Origin: Burkholderiales bacterium | GTDB lineage: Bacteria > Pseudomonadota > Gammaproteobacteria > Burkholderiales > Burkholderiaceae_C | Direction of reading: 5' to 3' | DNA: 64,000 nt | Assembly (NCBI GenBank): GCA_016702555.1 | Contig: JADJDV010000007.1 | Span: forward strand, 310,001 to 374,000 | Shown: positions 49,292 through 62,726 of the stretch, in pieces | How positions within the stretch are numbered: the stretch's first letter is position 1 | How the letters are laid out: every line of letters begins with the position of its first letter | The notes under the pieces: generated by a model | Told to the model about the DNA's origin: nothing | Databases searched by the model: none | What the model saw: the letters and a program-made list of their open reading frames with translations, nothing else | Translations under genes and position numbers: made by a program

Positions 49292-50227
49292 ATGAGCCTG
49301 ATCACGCGCTGCCCCGCCTGCTCGACCTTGTTCAAGGTGGTGCCCGACCAGTTGCGGGTGGCGCAGGGCTGGGTGCGCTGCGGCCAGTGCGGCGAGATGT
49401 TCGTCGCTGCAGCGCACGCGCTGTCGCCGGAAGAAGTTGAGCACGCGCAAGCGCCGCCCGCGGCTCCCGAACTGCCCGCCGATCGGGCGGCGACGCTGCT
49501 GGCCGAGCTGCCCGACCTCGACATCGAGGCGCCCGCGGCCGACGTCGTGGATGAAGACGGCCTACCGCCGGCTGCGGTGGTCGACCCGGCAACGCGTGTG
49601 GACACGGGGCCGCCGCTTGAAGTCGCGATCATGCCTTGGCCGAGCGAGGTGATCGAATCCGATCCCGGGCCGTCCGATGCCGCGATGGGTTCGCCTGCAT
49701 CGCCCGCCGACGCGCCGTTTCTCGCGGCCGATCGTGCCGGCGGCGCGGCCGCCGTACGCCCGCGGCGCCGGTGGCTGGCCTGGGTGGCCGGCTTGCTGGC
49801 CGTGGCGCTGGCCCTGCAAATCCTGATCGACCGGCGCGACACGCTGGCGGCGCACTGGCCGGCGCTGACGCCGGTGCTGACCGCCTTGTGTCAACCCTGG
49901 GCCTGCCGCGTCGCGCCGCCGCGCCAACTCGATGCGGTGGTGATCGAGTCGTCCAACTTTCAGCGCCTGCAGGCCGATCGCTTTCGGCTCAGTGCCAGCG
50001 TACGCAATCGCGCCGAGTGGGTGGTGGCGATGCCGGCGATCGAGTTGACGCTGACCGATGCGCAGGATCAGCCCCTGCTGCGGCGCGTGCTGGCGGTGCA
50101 GGATCTGGGCGCGGCGGCGGCGCTGCCGGCGCGCGCCGAGTTCAACCTCGCGCGCGAGCTGCAGGTATCGGCGCCGGTGGATGCCAGCGCCGTGGCCGGC
50201 TACAAGCTGCTGCTGTTTCACCCCTGA
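49292..50227 (+). CDS. DUF3426 zinc-ribbon membrane protein
   Basis: Protein of 311 residues. An MJ0042-type zinc ribbon at the N-terminus (TRCPACSTLFKVVPDQLRVAQGWVRCGQCGEMFVA) is followed by an acidic Ala/Pro linker, one membrane segment (about 153-172, RWLAWVAGLLAVALALQIL) and a C-terminal periplasmic DUF3426 domain (VVIESSNFQRLQADRFRLSASVRNRA...). Role unknown. It stands directly right of attR, 21 bases after the core repeat, so the element may have changed its promoter. Confidence 0.88.
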   Translation: MSLITRCPACSTLFKVVPDQLRVAQGWVRCGQCGEMFVAAAHALSPEEVEHAQAPPAAPELPADRAATLLAELPDLDIEAPAADVVDEDGLPPAAVVDPATRVDTGPPLEVAIMPWPSEVIESDPGPSDAAMGSPASPADAPFLAADRAGGAAAVRPRRRWLAWVAGLLAVALALQILIDRRDTLAAHWPALTPVLTALCQPWACRVAPPRQLDAVVIESSNFQRLQADRFRLSASVRNRAEWVVAMPAIELTLTDAQDQPLLRRVLAVQDLGAAAALPARAEFNLARELQVSAPVDASAVAGYKLLLFHP

Positions 50228-50293
50228 GCCTGGCGCCGTACCTGCACGGGCACGGCCTGCTTCACTTTCTTCCACCGATTCGACTGAACATCC

Positions 50294-51199
50294 ATGACCA
50301 CCCTGATTTGCGGATCGCTTGCCTTCGACACCATCATGAGTTTCGAGGGCCGCTTCGCGCAGCAAATCCTGCCCGAACAGCTGCACATCCTGAACGTCTC
50401 CTTCCTGGTGCCCAGTCTGCGCCGCGACTTCGGCGGCTGCGCCGGCAACATCGCCTACGCCATGCGGCAATTGGGCGGCACGCCGCTGCCGATGGCGGCG
50501 CTGGGCAGCGATGGCGACGGCTACCTGCAACGCTTCCACGACCTGGGCATCCGCACCGAGTTCGTGCGCCGCATCGGCGACAGCTACACCGCGCAGGCCA
50601 TGATCATGACCGACCAGGACAACAACCAGATCACGGCCTTCCACCCCGGCGCCATGATGCACGCGCACCTGAACCGGATCGAGGCGCGCGCCGACATCCG
50701 CCTGGGCATCATCGCGCCGGACGGGCGCGAGGCCATGCTGCAGCACGCCGAGCAGATGCACGCGGCCGGCATTCCGTTCGTGTTCGACCCCGGTCAGGGC
50801 CTGCCGATGTTCAACGGCGACGAACTGGCGCATTTCGTCGAACTGGCGAGCTGGGTGGCGGTGAACGATTACGAGGGTCGCATGCTGTGCGACCGCATGG
50901 GCATGGATCTGGCGGCGCTGTCGCGCCGCGTGCGTGGCCTGGTGGTGACGCTGGGCGGCAATGGCTGTGAGGTCTGGCAGGATGGTGCCAGGCAGCACGT
51001 GCCGGCGGTGGCGCCGGCGCAGGTGGTCGACCCCACGGGCTGCGGCGACGCCTGGCGCGGCGCGCTGCTGCACGGCCTGGAGCAAGGCTGGGACCTGGCC
51101 CGTTGCGCGGCGCTGGGTAACAGGATGGGCGCGCTGAAGATCGCCGCGCATGGCCCGCAGAACTACCAGGTCGATGCGGCCGTGCTGGCGATGGATTGA
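50294..51199 (+). CDS. PfkB-family carbohydrate/adenosine-type kinase
   Basis: Ribokinase-fold kinase of 301 residues. Signature 1 is FGGCAGNIAYAMRQLGGTPLP; the second signature DPTGCGDAWRGALLHGL holds the catalytic Asp and anion hole. Sequence style (LICGSLAFDTIMSFEGRFAQQILPEQLHILNVSF) is close to the bacterial adenosine-kinase-like PfkB group; exact substrate unknown. Same direction as the DUF3426 gene, 66 bases downstream. Confidence 0.88.
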   Translation: MTTLICGSLAFDTIMSFEGRFAQQILPEQLHILNVSFLVPSLRRDFGGCAGNIAYAMRQLGGTPLPMAALGSDGDGYLQRFHDLGIRTEFVRRIGDSYTAQAMIMTDQDNNQITAFHPGAMMHAHLNRIEARADIRLGIIAPDGREAMLQHAEQMHAAGIPFVFDPGQGLPMFNGDELAHFVELASWVAVNDYEGRMLCDRMGMDLAALSRRVRGLVVTLGGNGCEVWQDGARQHVPAVAPAQVVDPTGCGDAWRGALLHGLEQGWDLARCAALGNRMGALKIAAHGPQNYQVDAAVLAMD

Positions 51200-51206
51200 T
51201 CGCGCA

Positions 51207-51241
51207 CAAAAAAAGCCCGCGCACGCTGAGCATGCCGGGCT
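51207..51241 (-). terminator. Terminator of the histone H1-like gene
   Basis: On the minus strand AGCCCG...CGGGCT (51241-51214) followed by seven T. It could also stop the converging kinase transcript, though the A-run side favours the minus strand. Confidence 0.75.
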
Positions 51242-51278
51242 TGTGAAGGCGCGGCCTGGAACGGCCGCGTTCTTGTTG

Positions 51279-51797
51279 TTATGGCTTGCTGGCGGTCGGG
51301 AAGGGCCAGGCCGCTTGGGGGTTCAGCGTGGTTTGCGCTGCCGGGGCGGCTTTCTTGGTCGCGGCCTTCTTGGCGGGTGCCGCCTTCTTCGTGGCGACCT
51401 TCTTGGCCGGCGCAGCGGCTTTCTTGGTGGCTACTTTTTTCGCCGGTGCCGCTGCCTTGGCCGGTGCGGCGGCTTTCTTGGTCGCTACCTTCTTGGCCGG
51501 AGCCGCGGCCTTCTTGGTGGCTACCTTCTTGGCCGGCGCAGCGGCTTTCTTGGCCGGCGCAGCGGCTTTCTTGGTGGCTACTTTTTTCGCCGGTGCCGCT
51601 GCCTTTTTGGCGGGTGCGGCGGCTTTCTTGGTCGCTACCTTCTTGGCGGGAGCCGCGGCCTTCTTGGTGGCTACCTTCTTGGCCGGTGCCGCCGCTTTCT
51701 TGGCGGGCTCGGCGGCTTTCTTGGTAGCGGCCTTCTTCGCCGGTGCGGCTTTCTTCGTCGCGGCCTTCTTGGCCGGAGCTTTCTTCGCAGTTGCCAT
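51279..51797 (-). CDS. Histone H1-like DNA-binding protein
   Basis: Protein of 172 residues composed nearly only of Ala, Lys, Pro, Val and Thr in repeats such as APAKKVATKKAA; a short different tail ends QAAWPFPTASKP. Relatives of the HctB/AlgP/BpH1 type bind DNA non-specifically and help compact the nucleoid or tune transcription. AGGAG lies 6 bases before the ATG. The gene's internal repeats (36-45 bases) make its length prone to change between strains. Confidence 0.9.
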   Translation of the reverse strand: MATAKKAPAKKAATKKAAPAKKAATKKAAEPAKKAAAPAKKVATKKAAAPAKKVATKKAAAPAKKAAAPAKKVATKKAAAPAKKAAAPAKKVATKKAAAPAKKVATKKAAAPAKAAAPAKKVATKKAAAPAKKVATKKAAPAKKAATKKAAPAAQTTLNPQAAWPFPTASKP

Positions 51798-51991
51798 GTT
51801 TATTCTCCTAAGTCTCAGGTTGAACGTTCAACATCACATCAGGAAACGCTTCGTGCCGGTGGGCACACGAAACGATTCATGGTGCTGGACCACCAGCCCA
51901 TCACCATGAACACGGGGGCAGGCCCGCGCCGGCGCGCTGGCGCGGGGCGAAGCTTGCTGATTCAGAGATCGCACGATAAGAGCCGCCGAAT

Positions 51992-53134
51992 TCAATCCCA
52001 GGAAAGCGCGCCGCCGGTCTGGTACTCGATGACGCGGGTTTCGAAGAAATTGCGTTCCTTCTTCAGATCGATCATTTCACTCATCCATGGGAAGGGGTTT
52101 TCCTCGTTTGGATAGAGCGCCTCCAGGCCGATCTGCGTGGCACGCCGATTGGCGATGTAGCGCAGATAGCCCTTGAACATGGAAGCGTTCATGCCCAGCA
52201 CGCCGCGCGGCATGGTGTCTTCGGCGTAGCGGTATTCCAGTTCGACGGCCTTCTCGAACAAGGCCTTGATCTCGGCCTTGAACGCCGGCGTCCACAGGCC
52301 GGGGTTCTCGAGCTTGATCTGGTTGATGAGGTCGATGCCGAAGTTGCAGTGCATCGACTCGTCGCGCAGGATGTACTGGTACTGCTCGGCGGCGCCGGTC
52401 ATCTTGTTCTGCCGACCCAAAGCGAGGATCTGCGTGAAACCGACATAGAAGAACAGGCCTTCCATCAGGCAGGCGAAGACGATCAGGCTTTTCAGCAGCG
52501 TCTGGTCGGCCTCCGGCGTGCCGGTGACGAAAACCGGGTCCATGATCGCGTCGATGAAGGGGATCAGGAACTCGTCCTTGTCGCGGATCGACGCCACCTC
52601 GTGGTAGGCATTGAAGATTTCGCCTTCGTCCAGACCCAGCGACTCGACGATGTACTGGTAGGCGTGGGTGTGGATGGCTTCTTCGAACGCCTGGCGCAGC
52701 AGGAACTGCCGGCACTCGGGCGCCGTGATGTGGCGGTAGGTGCCCAGCACGATGTTGTTGGCGGCCAGCGAATCGGCGGTGACGAAAAAACCCAGGTTGC
52801 GCTTGACGATGCGGCGCTCGTCTTCGGTCAGGCCGCCCGGCGACTTCCACAGCGCGATGTCGCGGTTCATGTTGATTTCCTGCGGCATCCAGTGGTTGGC
52901 GCAGGTGGCCAGGTACTTGTCCCAGGCCCACTTGTACTTGAACGGCACCAGCTGGTTGACGTCGGTCTGGCCGTTGATGATGCGCTTGTCGGCGATGTTG
53001 ACGCGGCGTTGCGCCTGAGTGCCGTGGTCGGTGCCTGCGGTGGCCGGTCGCGCTTTCAGGGGCGGTGTGTCTGCCACCGTCTGCAGACGCGGCTGCAGCG
53101 TGTTCGAGGTGGCGTCGTTGTCCCAGGTCAACAT
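51992..53134 (-). CDS. nrdB: Ribonucleoside-diphosphate reductase beta subunit (class Ia)
   Basis: Radical-generating di-iron subunit of aerobic ribonucleotide reductase. The 380-residue product shows the ligand-bearing helices (TADSLAANNIVLGTYRHI, CRQFLLRQAFEEAIHTHAYQYIVESLG with E, H and a candidate radical Tyr, and QYILRDESMHCNFGIDLINQIK with E and H). Lies downstream of nrdA in the same direction with a 120-base gap, which may hold its own promoter. Long for NrdB because of a 35-residue N-terminal tail. Confidence 0.95.
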   Translation of the reverse strand: MLTWDNDATSNTLQPRLQTVADTPPLKARPATAGTDHGTQAQRRVNIADKRIINGQTDVNQLVPFKYKWAWDKYLATCANHWMPQEINMNRDIALWKSPGGLTEDERRIVKRNLGFFVTADSLAANNIVLGTYRHITAPECRQFLLRQAFEEAIHTHAYQYIVESLGLDEGEIFNAYHEVASIRDKDEFLIPFIDAIMDPVFVTGTPEADQTLLKSLIVFACLMEGLFFYVGFTQILALGRQNKMTGAAEQYQYILRDESMHCNFGIDLINQIKLENPGLWTPAFKAEIKALFEKAVELEYRYAEDTMPRGVLGMNASMFKGYLRYIANRRATQIGLEALYPNEENPFPWMSEMIDLKKERNFFETRVIEYQTGGALSWD

Positions 53135-53254
53135 GATTTTTCCAATGCTCCGATTATGGGAGCAACGCTATGAAAAGAAAAGTATCTGTTCACCTCGTTG
53201 CTCGAAGAATGTTGCGTCAAGGCATCGCATGGCGCGCCTCGACGCGCGTGTCGA

Positions 53255-56170
<2,916 letters not shown>

Positions 56171-56246
56171 GGAAATCCTCTGGATGAACGGGTCGAAAAA
56201 AGCGCCGCGCGCGGGTTTTATCGTTCTGTTGTGCTGCTGGCCTGGG

Positions 56247-56293
56247 TACTATATATGGTGTTAATGAGCGATTGAAAACACAATAGGTAGTGT
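56247..56293. promoter_or_regulatory. Tandem NrdR boxes upstream of nrdA
   Basis: Box 1 at 56247-56262 reads, on the minus strand, AACACCATATATAGTA; box 2 at 56278-56293 is ACACAATAGGTAGTGT. Both match the NrdR consensus acaCwATATaTwGtgt with few mismatches, and their centres are 31 bases apart, the usual three-turn spacing. They lie 77-123 bases before the nrdA ATG. Confidence 0.85.
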
Positions 56294-56367
56294 TTCCTAG
56301 GGGTTTCCCGGGCATGAGCAAGCCGCGCCAGCCTGCGCTGGCGCACGACGGGTGGAGTTCAGCCGAG

Positions 56368-56929
56368 TCAGGTGGGCGGGAACGCGCGCGTCTGCCAGCC
56401 CAGCGCGCGCCGCAGCCGCGCCCAGTCGAAGCCGGGGCCTGGGTCGAGCTTGCGGCCGGGGGCGATGTGTTCATGGCCGGCGATGGCGTCGATCGGGTAA
56501 TGCGCGGCCAGCGCGGCGCACAGTGTGGTCAGGCTCTCGTACTGCGGCGCCTCGAAGCGGTCGCCTTCCAGGCCTTCGAGCTCGATGCCGATCGAGTAGT
56601 CGTTGCAGTGGGGCCGGCCGCGGAAGCTCGACTGACCAGCGTGCCAGGCGCGCGCATCGGCGCTGACGAACTGCCACAGCGCGCCGTCGCGGCGGATGTA
56701 GAAGTGTGCCGACACCTCCAGCCCGCGAATGGCCTCGAAGTACGGATGCGTGTCCCAGTCGAGCCGGTTGCAGAACAGCGCCTGCACGTGCTCGCCCGCG
56801 AACTCGCCGGGTGGCAGGCTGATCGAGTGGACCACGATCAGGCTGATGTCGGTGCCCTCGGGGCGCGGCCCCCAGTTGGGCGAGGCCAGGGCGCGCGCGG
56901 GGCGGTACCAGCCGGCCTGCCAGAGCGGC

Positions 56930-56946
<17 letters not shown>
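56368..56946 (-). CDS. ampD: 1,6-anhydro-N-acetylmuramyl-L-alanine amidase AmpD
   Basis: Cytosolic amidase that frees the peptide from anhydro-muropeptides; works upstream of Mpl in recycling. The 192-residue product has an amidase_2 fold: ISLIVVHSISLPPGEF with the first zinc His, VSAHFYIRRDGALWQFVSADARAWHAG with the second, GIELEG, and AGHEHIAPGRKLDPGPGFDW with the third zinc ligand region. The start (56946, or 56952) overlaps the end of the pilR-like gene by 17 bases. Confidence 0.93.
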
Positions 56947-58391
<1,445 letters not shown>

Positions 58392-58395
<4 letters not shown>

Positions 58396-60095
58396 GAGGC
58401 GACCAGCGCAGCGTAGGCCGCGGATACGTCAGCCGGCTCGGCGGCGCGCAGGCCCATCGAGAACTGGTTGCCCTCCACGGTCTGGCCGCCCTGCAATCGC
58501 GCGATGCGCTCGTAGCTGAGGGCGGCGCCGTGGCGTTCGCACAGCTCGCGGCAGATGAACAGGCCGAGTCCGCTGGACCGACTGCGCGTGGAGGAAAACG
58601 GCTCGAACAGATGTCGCCGCACGCTGGCAGGCAGCGGTGCGCCGTCGCTCCAGACGGACAGCGTGGCGCCGCCGTTCGGCGCCGCCTCGGTCAGCACCTG
58701 GATGGCCGCCGTGTCGGGGCCGGCATGGCGCGCTGCGTTGTCGAGCAGGTTGACCAGCACGCGGCGCAGGTGCTCGGCGTCGAAGCGCACCCGGGCCTGC
58801 GGCGCCCGCAGGACCAGGCGCAGACGGGAGCCGGCGCCGTGCTGCGCGCTCCATTCCTCGCCAAAGCGCCGCACCGCGTCGTCCAGCGTCAGCGGCGCCA
58901 GCGCATCCGCGCCGCTGCCTGCGCCGGGCCCGGTGGCGTCGAGGATGTCGGCGACGATGCGTTCCAGGCGCTGCGCGTTCTGCTGCACCATGGCGGTCAG
59001 GCGCTGCTGCGCCGGCGCGTCCAGCTCTTCCGCCAGCAGCGCGTTGGCCTGGCTGATGGCCGTCAGCGGGTTGCGGATCTCATGCGCCACCGCGGCCGAC
59101 ATGCGCCCCATGGCGGCCAGCCTCTCGGTGCGCACGCGCGCCTCGATCTCGTGCAAGTCCTGCAGAAACAGCACGCACAGGCTTTCGCCATCGTCACTGC
59201 CGCGGGTGTGCTGCGTGCGGGCCAGCAGATGTGGCCCACCGTGTTCCGCCGGGTGCAGCGCGATGGGCGTGCCCGCGACCGGCGCACCGCCGGCGAAGGT
59301 CTGCCGCGCCAGTTCGCGCAGCGGCTGCCAGGCGGTGTGGGTTTGCAAATCGAACTGCTCCGGCAGCGTGGCGGGGTCGGGCGCCAGCATGGCCCGGGCG
59401 GCCGGGTTGGCGGCGCGCACGCGCCCCGCCGCATCGACCACCAGCACGCCATCGGGCAGCGTCTCCAGCACCAGGTGGCTGACCAGCGACTGCATCCGCG
59501 CCTCCTCCTGGTTGCGGCGCGCCGCGCTTTCCTCGCGCCGCAGCCGCACCGAGATCTGGCTGGTCAGCCAGGCCAGGATCAGCAGGCCGGCGCCGGTCAG
59601 GCCCGCCTGCACCACCTGCGTGGTGCTGGCCCAGTCGGTGGCCCCGGCGACCCAGGTGCTGTGACCCAGCAGCAGCAGCGTGATCAGCGCGGCCGTGCCC
59701 AGCGCCAGCACGCGCGAACCCATGATGGCCGACAGCAGCACCGGCAGCACCAGCAGCGGCGTGTAGTTGACTTCGGTGGCGCGCGCCCACTGCAGGCCGA
59801 CGAAGAAGACGATGTCGACGCCGACCGCGTAGCGCCAGTGCACCTCCCACGGCTGCCCCGGCGCCTGCGCCGTGGCCACCATGCGCGCCAGCACGGTGAG
59901 CGCCAGATAGGCCACGCACAGCCCCAGCACCCAGGGCGGGATTGGCCGGTCCGACGGGTGCACCACCAGGTGCAGCCCCAGCATCGCCAGCGCGACCAGC
60001 ACGCGCGCCGACATCAGCGTGGCCCACAGGCGCGGCAGGGCGCGGCTGGCGTCGTGGTCGACGTTGCCAGCCCACGACCACGGCGCCGGGTTCAT
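58392..60095 (-). CDS. PilS-type sensor histidine kinase
   Basis: Inner-membrane sensor kinase of 567 residues: about six membrane segments in 25-185, a PAS domain (about 205-320, LVLETLPDGVLVVDAAGRVRAANPAARAML), HisKA with the phosphorylated His338 in AAVAHEIRNPLTAI, and HATPase (VLVNLLDNAARHAGP, RSRSSGLGLFICREL). This matches PilS, which with PilR controls pilin transcription in other Proteobacteria. The stop overlaps the regulator's ATG. The pilin gene itself is not in the window. Confidence 0.88.
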
Positions 60096-60325
60096 TCGCC
60101 CTCGGATTCCCGCCGATGCGTGAGCGTGCAGTAGCTGCCGTGGCGCCCGACGACGGCCTCGTGGCCCGGTACGTGTACGCCGCAGCGCGCACAACTGACC
60201 ATCGGCAGGGCGCGCGCCTTGTGGTTGGCGCGGGGCGCGGCGTCGCGGTGGTCCTTCAGGCGCCGGCCGCGCTGCCACAGCCAGACGCCCGCCAGCAGCG
60301 CCAGCAGCACGACGAGCAGCTTCAT
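60092..60325 (-). CDS. Small membrane protein with a zinc-ribbon-like C-terminus (PP0621 family)
   Basis: Protein of 77 residues: an N-terminal membrane segment (LLVVLLALLAGVWLW), a basic stretch and a cysteine pair MVSCARCGVHVPGHEAVVGRHGSYCTLTH that could bind metal through C-x-x-C and later Cys/His. Known as PP0621-like conserved protein; role unknown. Both ends overlap neighbours by ATGA, so it is translated in one chain with the CcsA-like gene and the kinase. Confidence 0.8.
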   Translation of the reverse strand: MKLLVVLLALLAGVWLWQRGRRLKDHRDAAPRANHKARALPMVSCARCGVHVPGHEAVVGRHGSYCTLTHRRESEGE

Positions 60326-61131
60326 GCGGTGCGCCCCAGCAAGACTTCCAGCACGAAGCGAGAGCCGACATAGCCGAGCAGCAACAGCGCCGCGCCCACG
60401 TAGACCATGCGCACCGCGCGGCGGCCGCGCCAGCCGAAGCGCGAGCGCCCCAGCAGCAGGGCGCCGAAGCTCAGCCAGGACAGCAGCGTAAACACGCGCT
60501 TGTGGTCCCAGCGCCAGCCGGTGTAGCTGCTGCCGTAGAGTTGCTCGCCGAAGAAGGCGCCGGCCAGCATGGTGAAGGTGAGCAGCACGAAGCCGGCGCC
60601 GACGAAGCGGAACATCAGCCGTTCCAGCGTCAGCAGCGGCACGCCGGCCTCGGCGGCGCCATCGGCGTGGCGCATGCGCGCCTCGGCGCGCGACATGGCC
60701 CAGCCATGCACCACCGCCGCCGCCAGCAGGCCGTAGGCGGCGATGCCCAGTGCCCAGTGCAGCGGCAGCAGTGGCGACGAGGTGTGCGGCGGCGGCGCCC
60801 CCGGAAACAGCAGCGCCAGCACGATGGCCACCGCGCCGAAGCCGGCCAGCGCCCAGCGCGCCTTCAGGCGAGGATAGAGTTGGCTTTCCACTGCGTACAC
60901 CGTGAGCACCAGCCACACGGTGATCGACAGCGCCGGCGCGAAGCCGAAGCGGGGCGGGCCGTCGAACAGGCTCCAGGCCAGCAGCGCGCCGTGCAGCAGC
61001 CAGGCCAGCAGCAGCACCCGCCGCGCGGTCACGGCGCCGACCGCGCGCGCCGCCACGGCCGGCACCGCATAGGCCAGCGCAGCCGCCGCGCCCAGCAGCA
61101 GGCTGAGGGGGGAAGCGCTGGCTAGAATCAT
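60322..61131 (-). CDS. CcsA/YpjD-like cytochrome c biogenesis membrane protein
   Basis: Inner-membrane protein of 269 residues with about eight hydrophobic segments. The conserved heme-handling part WALGIAAYGLLAAAVVHGWAMSR...LTFTMLAGAFFGEQLYGSSYTGWRWDHKRVFTLLSWLSFGALL holds the WD-like segment and a His, as in the CytC_asm family. E. coli YpjD, located near ffh, is the close analogue. Start at 61131; the first gene of the operon ccsA-like, PP0621-like, pilS, pilR, ampD. Confidence 0.85.
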   Translation of the reverse strand: MILASASPLSLLLGAAAALAYAVPAVAARAVGAVTARRVLLLAWLLHGALLAWSLFDGPPRFGFAPALSITVWLVLTVYAVESQLYPRLKARWALAGFGAVAIVLALLFPGAPPPHTSSPLLPLHWALGIAAYGLLAAAVVHGWAMSRAEARMRHADGAAEAGVPLLTLERLMFRFVGAGFVLLTFTMLAGAFFGEQLYGSSYTGWRWDHKRVFTLLSWLSFGALLLGRSRFGWRGRRAVRMVYVGAALLLLGYVGSRFVLEVLLGRTA

Positions 61132-61142
61132 AAAAAAGAGTG

Positions 61143-61250
61143 TACCCCCCTGAGGCGCTGACGCGCCTTCCCCCCGAAGGGGGGACGCCGCCAGCGGCCG
61201 GGCCAAGCCCGCTCCGCGGCGGCCACCCGAATGGCCTGCTCCGCGGCCCT
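61143..61250. repeat. Dispersed-repeat-like GC-rich element
   Basis: cccccctgaggcgctgacgcgccttcc, then CCCCCCGAAGGGGGG and a ccgccagcggccgggcc tail. The hairpin CTTCCCCCC-g-... with AAGGGGGG and GGCGCTGACGCGCC are palindromic. Intergenic repeats of this wording are, as I remember, abundant in Comamonadaceae genomes. It fills the divergent gap between the CcsA-like gene and ffh. Confidence 0.55.
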
Positions 61251-61298
61251 CTGATTCTTAAGCTTTGCCGCGCGCCACTGCCGCGCTGGATGACTGAT

Positions 61299-62726
61299 AT
61301 GGCCACCGCCCTCACCGACAAACTCTCCAGCCTGGTCAAGAAGATCAGCGGCCAGGCCCGCATCACCGAGGCCAACGTGCAGGACATGCTGCGCGAGGTG
61401 CGCATGGCCCTGCTTGAGGCCGACGTGGCGCTGCCGGTGGTGCGCGACTTCATCGCCCGCGTCAAGGACAAGGCGATGGGCCAGGAGGTGCTGGGCAGCC
61501 TGAAGCCCGGCCAGGCGCTGGTCGGCATCGTCAACCGCGAGCTGGCCGCCACGATGGGCGAGGGCGTAGCCGACCTGGACCTGGCGGCGCAGCCGCCGGC
61601 GGTGATCCTGATGAGCGGCTTGCAGGGCTCTGGCAAGACGACGACCACGGCCAAGCTCTCGCGCCACCTGATCCAGAAGCGCAAGAAAAAGGTGCTGACG
61701 GTCTCGGGCGACGTGTACCGCCCCGCCGCCATCGAGCAGCTCAAGACCGTGACCGCGCAGGCTGGGGCTGACTGGTTCCCCAGCACACCCGAGCAAAAGC
61801 CACTCGATATTGCCCGAGCAGCTCTGGACCACGCCAAGAAGCATTTCTACGACGTGCTGATCGTCGACACCGCCGGCCGCCTGGCCATTGACGAGGCGCT
61901 GATGCAGGAAATCAAGGCCCTGCACGGCGCGCTGAACCCCGTCGAGACGCTGTTCGTCGTCGACGCCATGCAGGGCCAGGACGCCGCCAACACCGCCAAG
62001 GCGTTCAAGGAGGCGCTGCCGCTCACCGGCATCGTGCTGACCAAGATGGACGGCGATTCGCGCGGCGGCGCGGCGCTGTCGGTTCGCCAGGTGACGGGCG
62101 CGCCGATCAAGTTTGCTGGCGTCAGCGAGAAGATCGACGGCCTGGAAGTGTTCGACGCCGAGCGCCACGCCGGGCGCATCCTGGGCATGGGCGACGTGGT
62201 GGCGCTGGTCGAGCAGGTCACCGCCAACGTCGACATCGAAGCCGCCAAGAAGCTGGCCGACAAGGTCAAGAGCGGCAGCGGCTTCGATCTGCAGGATTTT
62301 CTGGGTCAACTACAGCAAATGAAGCAGATGGGCGGCCTCGGCAGCCTGATGGAGAAGCTGCCCAGCCAGCTTGCCGGCAAGGCGACCGATGCCGATCTGG
62401 CGCGCGCCGAGAAAGACATCAAGCGCAAGGAAGGCATCATCTGCAGCATGACGCCGCTGGAGCGCAGCAAGCCCGAGCTGCTCAAGGCCACGCGCAAGCG
62501 CCGCATCGCCGCCGGCGCCGGCGTGCAGGTGCAGGAAGTCAACCGCCTGCTGAAGGAGTTCGAGCAGATGCAGGGGATGATGAAGCAGTTCAAGGGCGGC
62601 GCCATGGCCAAGATGATGCGCCGCATGGGCGGCGCCAAGGGCCTGGGCGGCCTGCTGGGCGGCGGTGGCATGCCGCCGCTGCCGCCGGGTTTCGGCGGGC
62701 CGGGCGGGCCGAAGCGGCCGTTCTGA
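61299..62726 (+). CDS. ffh: Signal recognition particle protein Ffh
   Basis: GTPase that with 4.5S RNA targets inner-membrane proteins. The 475-residue product has the N domain (MATALTDKLSSLVKKISGQARITEANV), the G domain with SGLQGSGKTTTTAKLS, DVYRPAAIEQL, VDTAGRL, TKMDGDSRGGAALS, and the Met-rich M domain (QMKQMGGLGSLMEKL..., FEQMQGMMKQFKGGAMAKMMRRMGG). The ATG at 61299 is chosen; 61290 is possible. The longer upstream frame runs through a repeat. Confidence 0.96.
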   Translation: MATALTDKLSSLVKKISGQARITEANVQDMLREVRMALLEADVALPVVRDFIARVKDKAMGQEVLGSLKPGQALVGIVNRELAATMGEGVADLDLAAQPPAVILMSGLQGSGKTTTTAKLSRHLIQKRKKKVLTVSGDVYRPAAIEQLKTVTAQAGADWFPSTPEQKPLDIARAALDHAKKHFYDVLIVDTAGRLAIDEALMQEIKALHGALNPVETLFVVDAMQGQDAANTAKAFKEALPLTGIVLTKMDGDSRGGAALSVRQVTGAPIKFAGVSEKIDGLEVFDAERHAGRILGMGDVVALVEQVTANVDIEAAKKLADKVKSGSGFDLQDFLGQLQQMKQMGGLGSLMEKLPSQLAGKATDADLARAEKDIKRKEGIICSMTPLERSKPELLKATRKRRIAAGAGVQVQEVNRLLKEFEQMQGMMKQFKGGAMAKMMRRMGGAKGLGGLLGGGGMPPLPPGFGGPGGPKRPF

